A stretch of 64,000 nucleotides of DNA from Bacteroidales bacterium (GTDB taxonomy: Bacteria > Bacteroidota > Bacteroidia > Bacteroidales > UBA932). The notes beneath the pieces are model-generated. The model was given only the letters and a program-made list of their open reading frames with translations. It ran no database searches and was not told the origin of the DNA. This document shows, one piece after another, positions 35,605 to 45,166 of the stretch (position 1 is the first letter of the stretch; every line of letters starts with the position of its first letter). The DNA is taken from NCBI GenBank assembly GCA_024398105.1, contig JAKSJP010000001.1:124001-188000 (forward strand). Reading direction: 5' to 3'. The translations under genes were made by a program, and so were the position numbers.

Positions 35605-38600
35605 TTACAAATATAAGAATTTATTCTCATATACATACCAGAGACAAGCTTTCACATCGTCATATCCCATCGCACGGTAGAGCTTGGCATATCTGGCGAT
35701 CTGCCACTTGTACTTCTCATGTTCCTCTCCGAACTTGTAGTCGATGATGAATACTGACTTGCCGGAGACAAGAACCCTGTCCGGGCGGTGTATGCTGCCG
35801 TCCACATCCATCAGCGTCACCTCATTGACTACCTTTGACCTGTCCTCTGGGAACCAGCCCTTGGAGGCCACCGACGCTATCCTTTCCTCCAGAAGAGCCT
35901 TGTACCTGGCAGCATCTGATGAAGATATGTCACCATGCCTTACGCGCCTTGCGACAGCCTCATCGAGGTCCGAAGGGACCACGACGTCCGAAAGGATGTC
36001 ATGCAGAAGCAGACCCTTGAGCCTTGGAGACTCCTCGGCAGAGAAGAAGTCCACCGCGTCGGCAGAGAACTTGAGGCGTCCTCTTTCACGCACGTCCCCG
36101 TCCGAGCCGTCGTTCTCCGGATTCAGCGGGAATGAAGGATACGATGCGACCCTGTCCTCGAAGCGGGATGCCTTGCCTCCCTTCTCACTGAAGTCCGGCA
36201 TTTCTCCCCTATGGAAGCTGACCGCCGTCTCATTGCCTTCGGAATCATGGAATGATCCTCTCCCGAACTCTCCCTCCGGCTGCTCATCTATATAGCGCCA
36301 GAGAATGTCCGACATGTTCCTGATGTCCTTTCCAGGGGCCTTGGCGATGACATGCATACCCTTCCCCGCCCTGGTAAGCGCCACATAGAGCGTATTGAAG
36401 TTGTCGATGATCTGGAGCCTTCTCTCCCTCTTGAAATCCTCACTGAAAAGAGTGTTCTCCGACTTGCTTGACAACGACACATGGTATGCGCTGCTTACTC
36501 CGGTCTCAAGCACCGTTCCCTCAAGGTCCGGATGGCACCAGTGCGATTCAGGTCTTGAAAGCTCGACCGATTCCGCGAACGGGAATATGACATATGGGAA
36601 CTCCAGTCCCTTGGCCTTATGGACGGTGATGATCCTGACGGCGTCAGGATCCTGCGGAGAGCTGAGTGCAGGATTGAGGCCGTCCCAGTATTTAAGGAAA
36701 GCATTGAGATTGTTGCCGTTGGACGCCACCCACTCCTGGATGGTATCCATGAACGACTGGATATAAAGCACCTCGCTGTCCATTGCAGACGGATTCAGTC
36801 TTCTCAGGCCACGAAGGAGCTCCTCTGCAAGGTCCGGGATGGACTGAAAGCTTTCCGGACAGCTGACCCCAAGGTCCATGGCAAGATAGCCGTTGACCGT
36901 ATCCTGAGGATTGTCCACATAGTGGAGAAGAGACGCAAGCCTCCTCACGAAAAGAGATGACTTCACCCTCAGGGAATCATCCGAGATGACCGGTATGCCA
37001 CCTGCGATAAGATGCGACGCCACGGTCGCTCCGTCCTTGTTCGTCCTGACAAGGACCGCTATCTGGCCATAGCCAGCACCGCCCTCGTCATGGATCTTCC
37101 GGATAGAGTCAAGCACAACGTCAAGCTGGCAGTCTGTATGGCAGAATGTAAAGTCGAGCATTCCTTCGCCCGGAGTCCCGATCCTGACTTCCTGGGCGAC
37201 GTCCTTATATATCCTTCCTACCTCAGCATCTTCACCTGACTGGGCGTCAAGCACTCCTGCGGCATAGGTGAAGAAAGCGTTGTTGAAGCTGACCACCTGG
37301 TCAAGGCTTCGCCAGTTAGCGCGGAGCGGCTTAGAGTCGTCGGCTGACGGGAAGTCTCCCTTGATCTCCCTGTCGAGAAGATGCCAGTCCGAGCCTCTCC
37401 ACCTGTAGATGCTCTGCTTCACGTCTCCGACGATAAGGTTCTCGTTTCCATTGTCAGAGCTCTCCTTTACCAGAGGCTTGAAGTTGTCCCACTGGATGGT
37501 AGAGGTATCCTGGAACTCATCCAGGAGGAAGTTCGTATATCTTACTCCGAGCTTCTCATAGATGAAAGGAGTGTCGGTACCGTCGATGATCTTTCTCAGA
37601 AGAGTGTTGGAGTCGTCGATGTTGAGCACATTCTTCTCCTTCATCAGATCGTTGAACGACCTGGTGAACTCAGATGCGATTCCAAGACTGTAGACCTGCT
37701 TCTCAAGGACAGCCGAGGTCATAAAGATCTTATATTCCTCGCCGAAAAGGTCGACGAAAGCACGGAAAGGTTCTTCCAGCAGACCCTGCACCTTAGGCAG
37801 GAGGGTCTTCGCCTTGGTCTTCGCAAACCATTTCTCCGGGTCTAGGGCATTTGTCATGAAAGACGGAGACGGGACATCGACCGACCTGAGGCCGTCCTCG
37901 GCATATGTATATAGCTTTGCGGCGAAACTGCGGTTTGTCTCCTTGGGATCCACACCTGCGGCGCTGAACACATCCAGCACCGCCTGGGCAGAATTCCTCA
38001 CCTTCTCGATAAAATCCTTGCGGCACTGCCTGCAGACCTTTCTGACTGCCTTGAGGTTCTCCTTCGAGTAGGCTTTCTCCTCATCGATGCCGTTCTTCTC
38101 CACGACCTCTCGATGGGCATCGGACTTGAGAGCCTTGGCGATGCCATAGAGGCTCTCTGCGACATTCGCCTTCCTGCCCTCCTCGATCTGCTCCATGGCG
38201 CTCTCGGTAAGCCATTCGAGCAAGGTCTTCTCATCTTCTGTCAGGGCGTCAAGCATCCTGTCGACACTTTCCTGCACGAGTGCGTCCTTGTCCAGCTCGA
38301 TCTGATATGTAGAGAACTGGCCTATCTCCCTCGCAAAGGACTTGAGGGTCGTCTGGAAGAACTTGTCGATGGTGCTGACTGAGAATGCGCTGTAGTCGTG
38401 AAGGATGTCATACAGCACGTCCTCGGCCTTCTTCCTGATCTGTGCGGCGCTTCCGAACTGCTTGCTGAACTCCTTGTAATAGCCTGATTCCTCAGGAGTC
38501 CTGGCCAGGATGTCAAGTTCCTTGAGTATCCTGCTCTTCATCTCCTCTGTCGCCTTGTTAGTGAAAGTCACAGCAAGGATATGCCTGTACGGATGGTCTA

Positions 38601-38688
38601 CAGCCGCCTTGAAAAGGAGGCTGATATATGTCTTTGCAAGCAGGAAAGTCTTTCCCGAACCTGCAGATGCCTTGACGATATCAATCAT
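35605..38688 (-). CDS. addA: AddA-like helicase-nuclease subunit
   Basis: 1027 residues. UvrD/RecB superfamily 1A helicase: Walker A VKASAGSGKT at residues 5-14, FLLDEFQDTS (Walker B), VKQSIYRWRGSD, ITVHKAKGLEF (motif V) and NTLYVALTRA (motif VI). The C-terminal PD-(D/E)xK nuclease shows RPDRVL, IIDYKFGEEH and QIARYAKLY. With AddB it unwinds and trims double-strand breaks to load RecA. It starts three bases after the addB stop; the pair is an obvious operon. Family certain; AddA rather than RecB follows from the adjacent AddB-like gene. Confidence 0.92.
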   Translation of the reverse strand: MIDIVKASAGSGKTFLLAKTYISLLFKAAVDHPYRHILAVTFTNKATEEMKSRILKELDILARTPEESGYYKEFSKQFGSAAQIRKKAEDVLYDILHDYSAFSVSTIDKFFQTTLKSFAREIGQFSTYQIELDKDALVQESVDRMLDALTEDEKTLLEWLTESAMEQIEEGRKANVAESLYGIAKALKSDAHREVVEKNGIDEEKAYSKENLKAVRKVCRQCRKDFIEKVRNSAQAVLDVFSAAGVDPKETNRSFAAKLYTYAEDGLRSVDVPSPSFMTNALDPEKWFAKTKAKTLLPKVQGLLEEPFRAFVDLFGEEYKIFMTSAVLEKQVYSLGIASEFTRSFNDLMKEKNVLNIDDSNTLLRKIIDGTDTPFIYEKLGVRYTNFLLDEFQDTSTIQWDNFKPLVKESSDNGNENLIVGDVKQSIYRWRGSDWHLLDREIKGDFPSADDSKPLRANWRSLDQVVSFNNAFFTYAAGVLDAQSGEDAEVGRIYKDVAQEVRIGTPGEGMLDFTFCHTDCQLDVVLDSIRKIHDEGGAGYGQIAVLVRTNKDGATVASHLIAGGIPVISDDSLRVKSSLFVRRLASLLHYVDNPQDTVNGYLAMDLGVSCPESFQSIPDLAEELLRGLRRLNPSAMDSEVLYIQSFMDTIQEWVASNGNNLNAFLKYWDGLNPALSSPQDPDAVRIITVHKAKGLEFPYVIFPFAESVELSRPESHWCHPDLEGTVLETGVSSAYHVSLSSKSENTLFSEDFKRERRLQIIDNFNTLYVALTRAGKGMHVIAKAPGKDIRNMSDILWRYIDEQPEGEFGRGSFHDSEGNETAVSFHRGEMPDFSEKGGKASRFEDRVASYPSFPLNPENDGSDGDVRERGRLKFSADAVDFFSAEESPRLKGLLLHDILSDVVVPSDLDEAVARRVRHGDISSSDAARYKALLEERIASVASKGWFPEDRSKVVNEVTLMDVDGSIHRPDRVLVSGKSVFIIDYKFGEEHEKYKWQIARYAKLYRAMGYDDVKACLWYVYENKFLYL

Positions 38689-38691
38689 ATC

Positions 38692-41655
38692 CTATCTTCC
38701 ACAAATGTTCCTGAAATCACAATATCCACATATCTTCTCCGAGCAGGTGCGCCTGAAGTCCACCTTCGGATCAGTCAGTTCCGCGAGGGACTCCTTGAGT
38801 TTCCCGAGCACCAGCTCTCCGAAGCGCTCGCTCCTAGGCTTCTCAAACTCCGCCACAGGCGTAGTGAAAAGCGACGCTGCAGGATAGATGACATTTACCA
38901 TGGACTTACCCTTCATCCAGTCCTTGCCGTCGACATACCTGCCATAGAGGAAAAGCTGGAGGGCGATCTTCGGACGGTTCTCGTTGTCGACCTGGAACAG
39001 GGCGTCAGCCACCTCCTGGGCATTGTCGTCCGAGATTCCGATATCCTTGTCCTCGACCTTGCCGGTCTTGTAGTCCACGATCCTGACCGTTCCGTCCTCG
39101 AAGCTGTCGACCCTGTCGATATAGCCGAAGAACTTATATCCGTCGCAGGACCATGATACCGGGAGCTCGAGGCCTATCACCTTGAAGCTGCCTACCCCCT
39201 TCGCACGAAGGTGCTCACGGTCACGCTCCAGGGTCTTGACCACATACTGGAGAATGACTTCCTCCATCACGAGGTCCCTTCCGGCGACCTCTATGGTATG
39301 GAGCTCATCCTTTATAAGGCTTCTTATCCTTGACTTGATCCCCGCCTTGTCCTTGATCCAGCGACCGAGATATCCGTCCGTGACCTCCTTCATAGGTACG
39401 AGTGTCCCGTCTGCGAGTGCGTCCTTGATATGCTGTCGGTCCATCGCAAAGCCTGGGTCCATGGCTACCGGACCTAGATAGAGGGCCTGCATGACGGCAT
39501 GGTATACATTTCCGAGCATTGACGCATCCATTGACTCAGACACCTCCTTGTCGGCCTTCAACCCGCAGATGCTCGAGTAATAGAACATAGCAGGACACTT
39601 CAGATAGTTCTGCATGCTGGATACGGAAAGCGTCATATCCTTTACGCGCTGCTCTATGTCCGCAGGTTTCGGCAGAGGCGTCTCAGGATTCCTGGCAGCC
39701 ATCTCCGCCTTGGCAAGATAGCGTTTCAGAGGCTTGCGGAAATGGTATTCCAGCTGCTTGATATAACGGCTCTCCTCGCCTGCCTTCATCTTCTCCATCC
39801 TCGAGTCGTAGACCAGCCATACATTCTCCGCCCTCTGGATGAGACGGTAGAAGCTATAGGCAAGGACGGCATCCTTGAACTCATTAGTAGGAAGGCCGAA
39901 GCCCTTCCTGAGCTCAGGCGGAATGAACGAGGTAGAGACGTTCTTCTTAGGGAATATGCCCTCGTTGCATGAGAGCACTATGACATTCCTGAAATCCAGG
40001 GCACGGGTCTCGAGCGGGCCCATGATCTGCAGACCCTTGAGAGGTTCTCCCTCGAAAGGCACGCTCTCGCCTGAAGCGAGCTGGCCCAGAAGCTTGACAT
40101 ATGTCACAGGAAGGACGGCAAGCGCCTTGTCCCTCAGAAGGCTGACACAGGAGTAATATCGCTTCGCGAACTCGATCTCGCTGGCTGAGTCAGGATTCTC
40201 CAGGAGCTTTGGAGCGAGGGCTGAAATGAACTCCATCTGATAGTCCTGGAACCGGTGTATCCGTGAGACGTCCGCGACCTTAGGGTTCTCGACCACAGGC
40301 CTGAAGAGAAGCTCCATGATCGGATTTCCCTTGAAGTCTGACTGCGGGATGTAATATTTTGCATCACGGCATATCTTCGCCGCGATTTCCTTTCCGCTCT
40401 CGTCCAGGGCCTTGGCGAAGATTCCGCTGGAGAGGATGCTCCTGACCTGTCTGTGGTAGAAATACCACTGGTCTCCCCTCTTGCGGAGATGGAGCTGCAA
40501 TGACGAGATGTCCTCCATAAGTGACCATACACCGCTGGACGACATAGGATATCCCATGGTCACATTGATGTCCTCTATCTCCTCAGGGATCGAGTTCAGC
40601 ACGTTCATCAGAAGGGACTCATCCGGAAGGACGATCGCACAGTCCGTACAGTCCGGAGTCCTCAGGTCGATCGTCTCCGCGAGTATGCCTGGCAGCTGTT
40701 TCGCCTGGCCGACCGAAGAAGGGACGCTGACCACATTGATCTGTGGGTCCTTCAGGCCTTCAGGATCAAGGGTCCACTCCTGCTTGAATTCGGTGACATT
40801 CAGGTCCATGTACGCAGATGAACGGTTCCTGCTGTCCTTCAGCATCTGAGAAGAATAGTCCCAGCAGAACTCGGCGATTCCTGCGTTGTTCATCCTTCTG
40901 AGCACGGTCCTCTCGCTCTCATTCAGGGCATTCAGGCCCACGAACACGAACTTGCTGCACCTTGGATATGCATCCTTGAAGAACTCCGCCGCGCCCATCG
41001 AGGATATCTTCTCGACAAGACCGCGGTAGACCATTCCGTCATAGGCCATGTTCTTCGAGCCCAGATGTGCGTTGAACTTCCTGTACAAAGGCAGGAGCAT
41101 GTCCCATATCATCAGGAACCTGGACTTGACGTTGTCGCCCTTGGCATTCGGTTTCAGACCGTTCTTGTCACGGAAATGGGATATGAACTCGTCCAGGGCC
41201 TGCTTCTGGGCAGGTGTCAGGTAAGAATAGTCGTCCTGTATCTCCTTGTATTCCCTGACATTGGTGAACACCTGCTCAGGGTCAACCATATACTTGTCGA
41301 CATCCGAGAAGTCGCCAAGTATGACCTCACCCCATGAGATGAACTCATCGAGTGTCTCCGGCTTAGGATTGACCTGACAGTAGCAGTCATAGAGTTCAAG
41401 GAGGAGCGTCACGCGGTCCTCCGTATCAACACCATGGGCACGGTAGAAGAAGTCGTTGATCGTCAAGGTCAACGGCATCACCATAGGGCGACGCTGGGCG
41501 CATCCGTAGGCCTTGACGGCCGGATCCGCCACATTGTCGCGGAGATACTTGGTGAAGAATGCCATGGACCTCCTGTTCGGGAATATAAAGCATTTATCCT
41601 CGAACGTGTCCTCGATGTAGTAATGGTCTGCTACTTGTCTGAGAAAAGGTTTCAT
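38692..41655 (-). CDS. addB: AddB-like nuclease subunit with iron-sulfur cluster motif
   Basis: 987 residues. The N-terminal helicase-like part (FIFPNRRSMAFFTKYL) has no Walker A that I can find. The C-terminal PD-(D/E)xK nuclease has DRVDSFEDGTVRIVDYKTGK. Cys in LKCPAMFYYS plus Cys976, Cys979 and Cys985 (ICGYCDFRNIC) give the C...C-x2-C-x5-C pattern of the AddB 4Fe-4S staple. It works with AddA in recombinational repair. It follows the aminotransferase gene by 44 bases, which may contain a weak internal promoter. Confidence 0.9.
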   Translation of the reverse strand: MKPFLRQVADHYYIEDTFEDKCFIFPNRRSMAFFTKYLRDNVADPAVKAYGCAQRRPMVMPLTLTINDFFYRAHGVDTEDRVTLLLELYDCYCQVNPKPETLDEFISWGEVILGDFSDVDKYMVDPEQVFTNVREYKEIQDDYSYLTPAQKQALDEFISHFRDKNGLKPNAKGDNVKSRFLMIWDMLLPLYRKFNAHLGSKNMAYDGMVYRGLVEKISSMGAAEFFKDAYPRCSKFVFVGLNALNESERTVLRRMNNAGIAEFCWDYSSQMLKDSRNRSSAYMDLNVTEFKQEWTLDPEGLKDPQINVVSVPSSVGQAKQLPGILAETIDLRTPDCTDCAIVLPDESLLMNVLNSIPEEIEDINVTMGYPMSSSGVWSLMEDISSLQLHLRKRGDQWYFYHRQVRSILSSGIFAKALDESGKEIAAKICRDAKYYIPQSDFKGNPIMELLFRPVVENPKVADVSRIHRFQDYQMEFISALAPKLLENPDSASEIEFAKRYYSCVSLLRDKALAVLPVTYVKLLGQLASGESVPFEGEPLKGLQIMGPLETRALDFRNVIVLSCNEGIFPKKNVSTSFIPPELRKGFGLPTNEFKDAVLAYSFYRLIQRAENVWLVYDSRMEKMKAGEESRYIKQLEYHFRKPLKRYLAKAEMAARNPETPLPKPADIEQRVKDMTLSVSSMQNYLKCPAMFYYSSICGLKADKEVSESMDASMLGNVYHAVMQALYLGPVAMDPGFAMDRQHIKDALADGTLVPMKEVTDGYLGRWIKDKAGIKSRIRSLIKDELHTIEVAGRDLVMEEVILQYVVKTLERDREHLRAKGVGSFKVIGLELPVSWSCDGYKFFGYIDRVDSFEDGTVRIVDYKTGKVEDKDIGISDDNAQEVADALFQVDNENRPKIALQLFLYGRYVDGKDWMKGKSMVNVIYPAASLFTTPVAEFEKPRSERFGELVLGKLKESLAELTDPKVDFRRTCSEKICGYCDFRNICGR

Positions 41656-41699
41656 ATCCCTAATATACGCAAATATATCGGGAAAACCTCTGATTTCAA

Positions 41700-42893
41700 T
41701 TACTTCAAGCGGGCAAGGGTCTCCTTGATGCGGCGGAGAGCCTCGATGATGTTCTCGTCAGATGTAGCGTAAGACATACGGAAACACTCAGGAGAGCCGA
41801 ATGCATCACCGCCGACTGTAGCTACATGACCGACCTCGAGAAGATACATCGCAAGGTCTGTAGAAGTATTGATCACTCTGTCACCATCCTTCTTGCCGAA
41901 GAATGAAGAGCACTTAGGGAAGAGATAGAAAGCACCCTGAGGAACGTTCACCTCGAGTCCCGGGATCTCACGTGCAAGCTTGACGATCAGGTCACGTCTG
42001 CGCTCGAACACTACTCTCATGTCCTCCACGCACTGCTGGTCAGCCTCCCATGCAACCTGGGAGATCTTCTGGCTGAGCGAGCAAGGACCGCTGGTATACT
42101 GGCCCTGGAGCATGTTGATACCCTTTGTGATCCACGCCGGAGCTGCGCTGAAGCCGATTCTCCAACCTGTCATGGCATAGGCCTTAGAGACACCGTTGAT
42201 TACGATGGTGCGCTCCTTCATGCCTGGAAGAGAAGCGATAGAGATTGTCTTCTCAGAGTAGTTGATGTGCTCATAGATCTCATCAGAGATGACATACACA
42301 CCCTCATGCTTCACGATCACCTCGGCAAGAGCCTTGAGATCCTCTGGAGTATACACTGAACCGGTAGGGTTGCAAGGTGTACAGAGGATGATGAGCTTGG
42401 TCTTAGGAGTGATCGCTGCCTCGAGCTGCTCAGCTGTGATCTTGAAATCCTGCTCGATAGGAGCTGGGATATGGACTGGTGTACCCTCGGCAAGCTTTAC
42501 CATCTGTGGGTAGCTCACCCAGTATGGTGCAGGGATGATGACCTCGTCTCCTGGGTTCACAAGAGCCATCACTGTGTTGGTGATAGCCTGCTTTGCGCCG
42601 TTCGATACAACGATCTGGGATGGCTCGAATTCAAGTCCGTTCTCTTTGAGAAGCTTCTCGCAGATCGCCTTGCGGAGATCAAGGTAACCTGTCACAGGAG
42701 AATATCTTGACCAGTTGTCGTCGACAGCCTGCTTTGCTGCTGCCTTGATATGGTCAGGAGTGTTGAAGTCAGGCTCGCCTACCGACATGTTGATCACGTC
42801 GATACCCTGGGCCTTGAGCTCTGTGCTCTTCTGCGACATAGCGAAAGTCGCTGATGGAGAAAGATTCTGGAGTCTGTTTGAAAGTGTGTTCAT
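41700..42893 (-). CDS. PLP-dependent aminotransferase, aspartate aminotransferase type
   Basis: 397 residues, class I/II fold. Shows VGEPDFNTPDHI, YSPVTGYLDLRKAI, SNGAKQAI (phosphate loop), APYWVSYPQM, CNPTGSVY, SDEIYEHI and the Schiff-base Lys in VSKAYAMTGWRIG; the final Arg of FRMSYATSDENI binds the substrate carboxylate. This is the subgroup Ib pattern of AspC/AatA, moving amino groups between aspartate and 2-oxoglutarate. It sits between metG and addB without obvious functional link. Specificity is a family-level inference. Confidence 0.92.
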   Translation of the reverse strand: MNTLSNRLQNLSPSATFAMSQKSTELKAQGIDVINMSVGEPDFNTPDHIKAAAKQAVDDNWSRYSPVTGYLDLRKAICEKLLKENGLEFEPSQIVVSNGAKQAITNTVMALVNPGDEVIIPAPYWVSYPQMVKLAEGTPVHIPAPIEQDFKITAEQLEAAITPKTKLIILCTPCNPTGSVYTPEDLKALAEVIVKHEGVYVISDEIYEHINYSEKTISIASLPGMKERTIVINGVSKAYAMTGWRIGFSAAPAWITKGINMLQGQYTSGPCSLSQKISQVAWEADQQCVEDMRVVFERRRDLIVKLAREIPGLEVNVPQGAFYLFPKCSSFFGKKDGDRVINTSTDLAMYLLEVGHVATVGGDAFGSPECFRMSYATSDENIIEALRRIKETLARLK

Positions 42894-42926
42894 CTGATGA
42901 ATGCTATGGGGAAAATTACTAACTGT

Positions 42927-45146
42927 CTAACCTATCTGTGCACCGTTGACGAGTGCTTCCTGTGGAGTGATGAAACGCATCTTGCCGTCACCCTGCTTTG
43001 CCATGAGGATCATGCCCTTTGACTCGATGCCCCTGATCTTCCTTGGAGCAAGGTTCGCAAGGATGACGATCTGCTTTCCAAGCATGTCTTCAGGAGAATA
43101 ATACTCTGCGATACCTGACACGATCGTCCTCTCATCGATACCGGTATCGATGGTAAGCTTGAGAAGCTTGTCTGTCTTAGGGACTCTCTCTGCGGCAAGG
43201 ACTGTCGCAGTCCTGATGTCCATCCTGTCGAAATCGTCCCATGTGACCTCGTCCTTCTGAGGTGCGATCTTCTTGGCTGCCTCCTCTGCCGCCTTGGCAG
43301 CTTCTGCGGCCTCACGCTCAGCCTTGATTGACTGGAGACGCGCGATCTGTGCGTCGATAGCCTCATCCTCGATCTTTGCGAAGAGAAGTTCCGCTGTACC
43401 CACCTCGTGGCCTTCTGGAAGGATGCACTCGTTTCCGAGAAGCTCCCAGCTGAGGCATACGCACTTTCCGGCGCCTGGGCAGGCAGCTCTCATCGCGATC
43501 GCATCTGAACCTGTAGGAGCAGACACCGTGTGGAGAGCGGCACCCTCGCCTTCTACGTATGTATTGACGGTCTCCTGCTCGCCCTTGCGGTGGTCTACAC
43601 CTGCGCAGATGCATACACCGAGCATCTTGCGGAGCTTCTCAGCTGCAAACGGAGTGAAAGGCTCGAACGCGATGGCGAGGTCAGCACAGATCTGGAGGCT
43701 GACATTGAGGATGGTGGCACAGCGTGCCATGTCAGTCTTTGCGACCTTCCATGGTTCTGTGTCTGAGATATACTTGTTACCGACGCGGGCGATTGCCATG
43801 GCGTCCTTGAGAGCCTCACGGAAGTGATAGTTCTCGATGTTCTTTTCAAGGGATGCCTTGAGAGCAGGAATCTCGGCAAGAGCAGCCTTGTCGATATCCT
43901 GAAGCTCGCCTGCTGCAGGGACCTTGCCTTCGAAGTACTTGTGGGTAAGGACGACCGCACGGTTCACGAAGTTACCGAAGATAGCTACGAGCTCGCTGTT
44001 GTTGCGGGTCTGGAAGTCCTTCCAGCTGAAGTCGTTGTCCTTGGTCTCAGGCGCATTGGCTGTCAGCACATACCTCATCACGTCCTCCTTTCCAGGGAAC
44101 TGCTCGAGATACTCGTGAGCCCATACGGCCCAGTTCCTTGATGTCGAGATCTTGTCGCCCTCGAGGTTGAGGAACTCGTTTGAAGGGACGTTGTCCGGAA
44201 GGATATAGTCACCATAGGCCTTGAGCATGGACGGGAACACGATGCAGTGGAACACGATGTTGTCCTTTCCGATGAAATGGACGAGCTTGGTGTCCTCGCT
44301 CTTCCACCACTTGTCCCAGCTCTGAGGAAGGAGCTCCTGGGTATTTGAGATATAGCCGATAGGAGCATCGAACCATACGTAGAGAACCTTTCCTTCCGCG
44401 CCTTCTACAGGTACAGGGACTCCCCACTCGAGGTCACGGCTCACGGCACGTGGCTGAAGGCCGCCGTCGATCCAGCTCTTGCACTGGCCATAGACGTTGC
44501 TTCTCCACTCCTTGTGTCCGTCGAGGATCCACTGGCTGAGCCACTGCTCATACTGGTCGAGAGGAAGATACCAATGGCTGGTCTTCTTCTTTACAGGCTC
44601 TGCGCCGCTGAGCTTGGACTTAGGGTTGATGAGCTCTTCAGGGCTGAGGGTGCTTCCGCACTTCTCGCACTGGTCGCCGTACGCTCCCTCTGCTCCGCAC
44701 TTAGGGCATGTACCCACGATGTAGCGGTCTGCAAGGAAGGTCTTTGCCTCAGGGTCATAGTACTGCTCCGACTCCTTGGTGATGAACTTGCCTTCGTCAT
44801 AGAGCTTGCGGAAGAACTCCGAAGCGTTCTTCGCATGGGTCTCTGACGATGTTCGGCCGTAGATGTCGAAGTTGATTCCGAGACCGGAGAATGAGTCCTT
44901 GATTATCTTGTGGTACTTGTCGACGATGTCCTGAGGGGTGCAGTTGTTCTGACGTGCCTTGATGGTGATCGGAACTCCGTGCTCATCGCTTCCGCAGACA
45001 TAAAGCACATCCTCACCCTTCATCCTGAGATAACGCACATAGATGTCCGCAGGAACATATACGCCTGCAAGATGTCCGATGTGCACAGGGCCGTTTGCAT
45101 AAGGCAGGGCACAGGTCACAAGTGTTCTCTTATAATTCTTATCCAT
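42927..45146 (-). CDS. metG: Methionyl-tRNA synthetase with a Cys-containing insertion
   Basis: 739 residues. HIGH motif is HIGH (22-25); the zinc knuckle has Cys147, Cys150, Cys160 and Cys163; the KMSKS-type loop is KISTS (332-336). The anticodon-binding helical domain runs to about 510 and the C-terminal EMAP/Trbp111-like tRNA-binding domain spans about 635-739, preceded by an Ala/Glu-rich helix. Between RKMLG (506-510) and LSWELLG (565-571) there are about 54 extra residues with Cys512, Cys514, Cys556, Cys562 and Cys564, not seen in the MetG sequences I know. Codon use there matches the rest of the gene. Confidence 0.97.
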   Translation of the reverse strand: MDKNYKRTLVTCALPYANGPVHIGHLAGVYVPADIYVRYLRMKGEDVLYVCGSDEHGVPITIKARQNNCTPQDIVDKYHKIIKDSFSGLGINFDIYGRTSSETHAKNASEFFRKLYDEGKFITKESEQYYDPEAKTFLADRYIVGTCPKCGAEGAYGDQCEKCGSTLSPEELINPKSKLSGAEPVKKKTSHWYLPLDQYEQWLSQWILDGHKEWRSNVYGQCKSWIDGGLQPRAVSRDLEWGVPVPVEGAEGKVLYVWFDAPIGYISNTQELLPQSWDKWWKSEDTKLVHFIGKDNIVFHCIVFPSMLKAYGDYILPDNVPSNEFLNLEGDKISTSRNWAVWAHEYLEQFPGKEDVMRYVLTANAPETKDNDFSWKDFQTRNNSELVAIFGNFVNRAVVLTHKYFEGKVPAAGELQDIDKAALAEIPALKASLEKNIENYHFREALKDAMAIARVGNKYISDTEPWKVAKTDMARCATILNVSLQICADLAIAFEPFTPFAAEKLRKMLGVCICAGVDHRKGEQETVNTYVEGEGAALHTVSAPTGSDAIAMRAACPGAGKCVCLSWELLGNECILPEGHEVGTAELLFAKIEDEAIDAQIARLQSIKAEREAAEAAKAAEEAAKKIAPQKDEVTWDDFDRMDIRTATVLAAERVPKTDKLLKLTIDTGIDERTIVSGIAEYYSPEDMLGKQIVILANLAPRKIRGIESKGMILMAKQGDGKMRFITPQEALVNGAQIG

Positions 45147-45166
45147 AAATCTGTTTATTTGTCTTA

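Noticed and set aside
44134..44155. KISTS instead of KMSKS in MetG, considered as a lost catalytic motif
   Set aside because: The second position and third position vary naturally in MetG, and the downstream sequence and zinc knuckle are intact.
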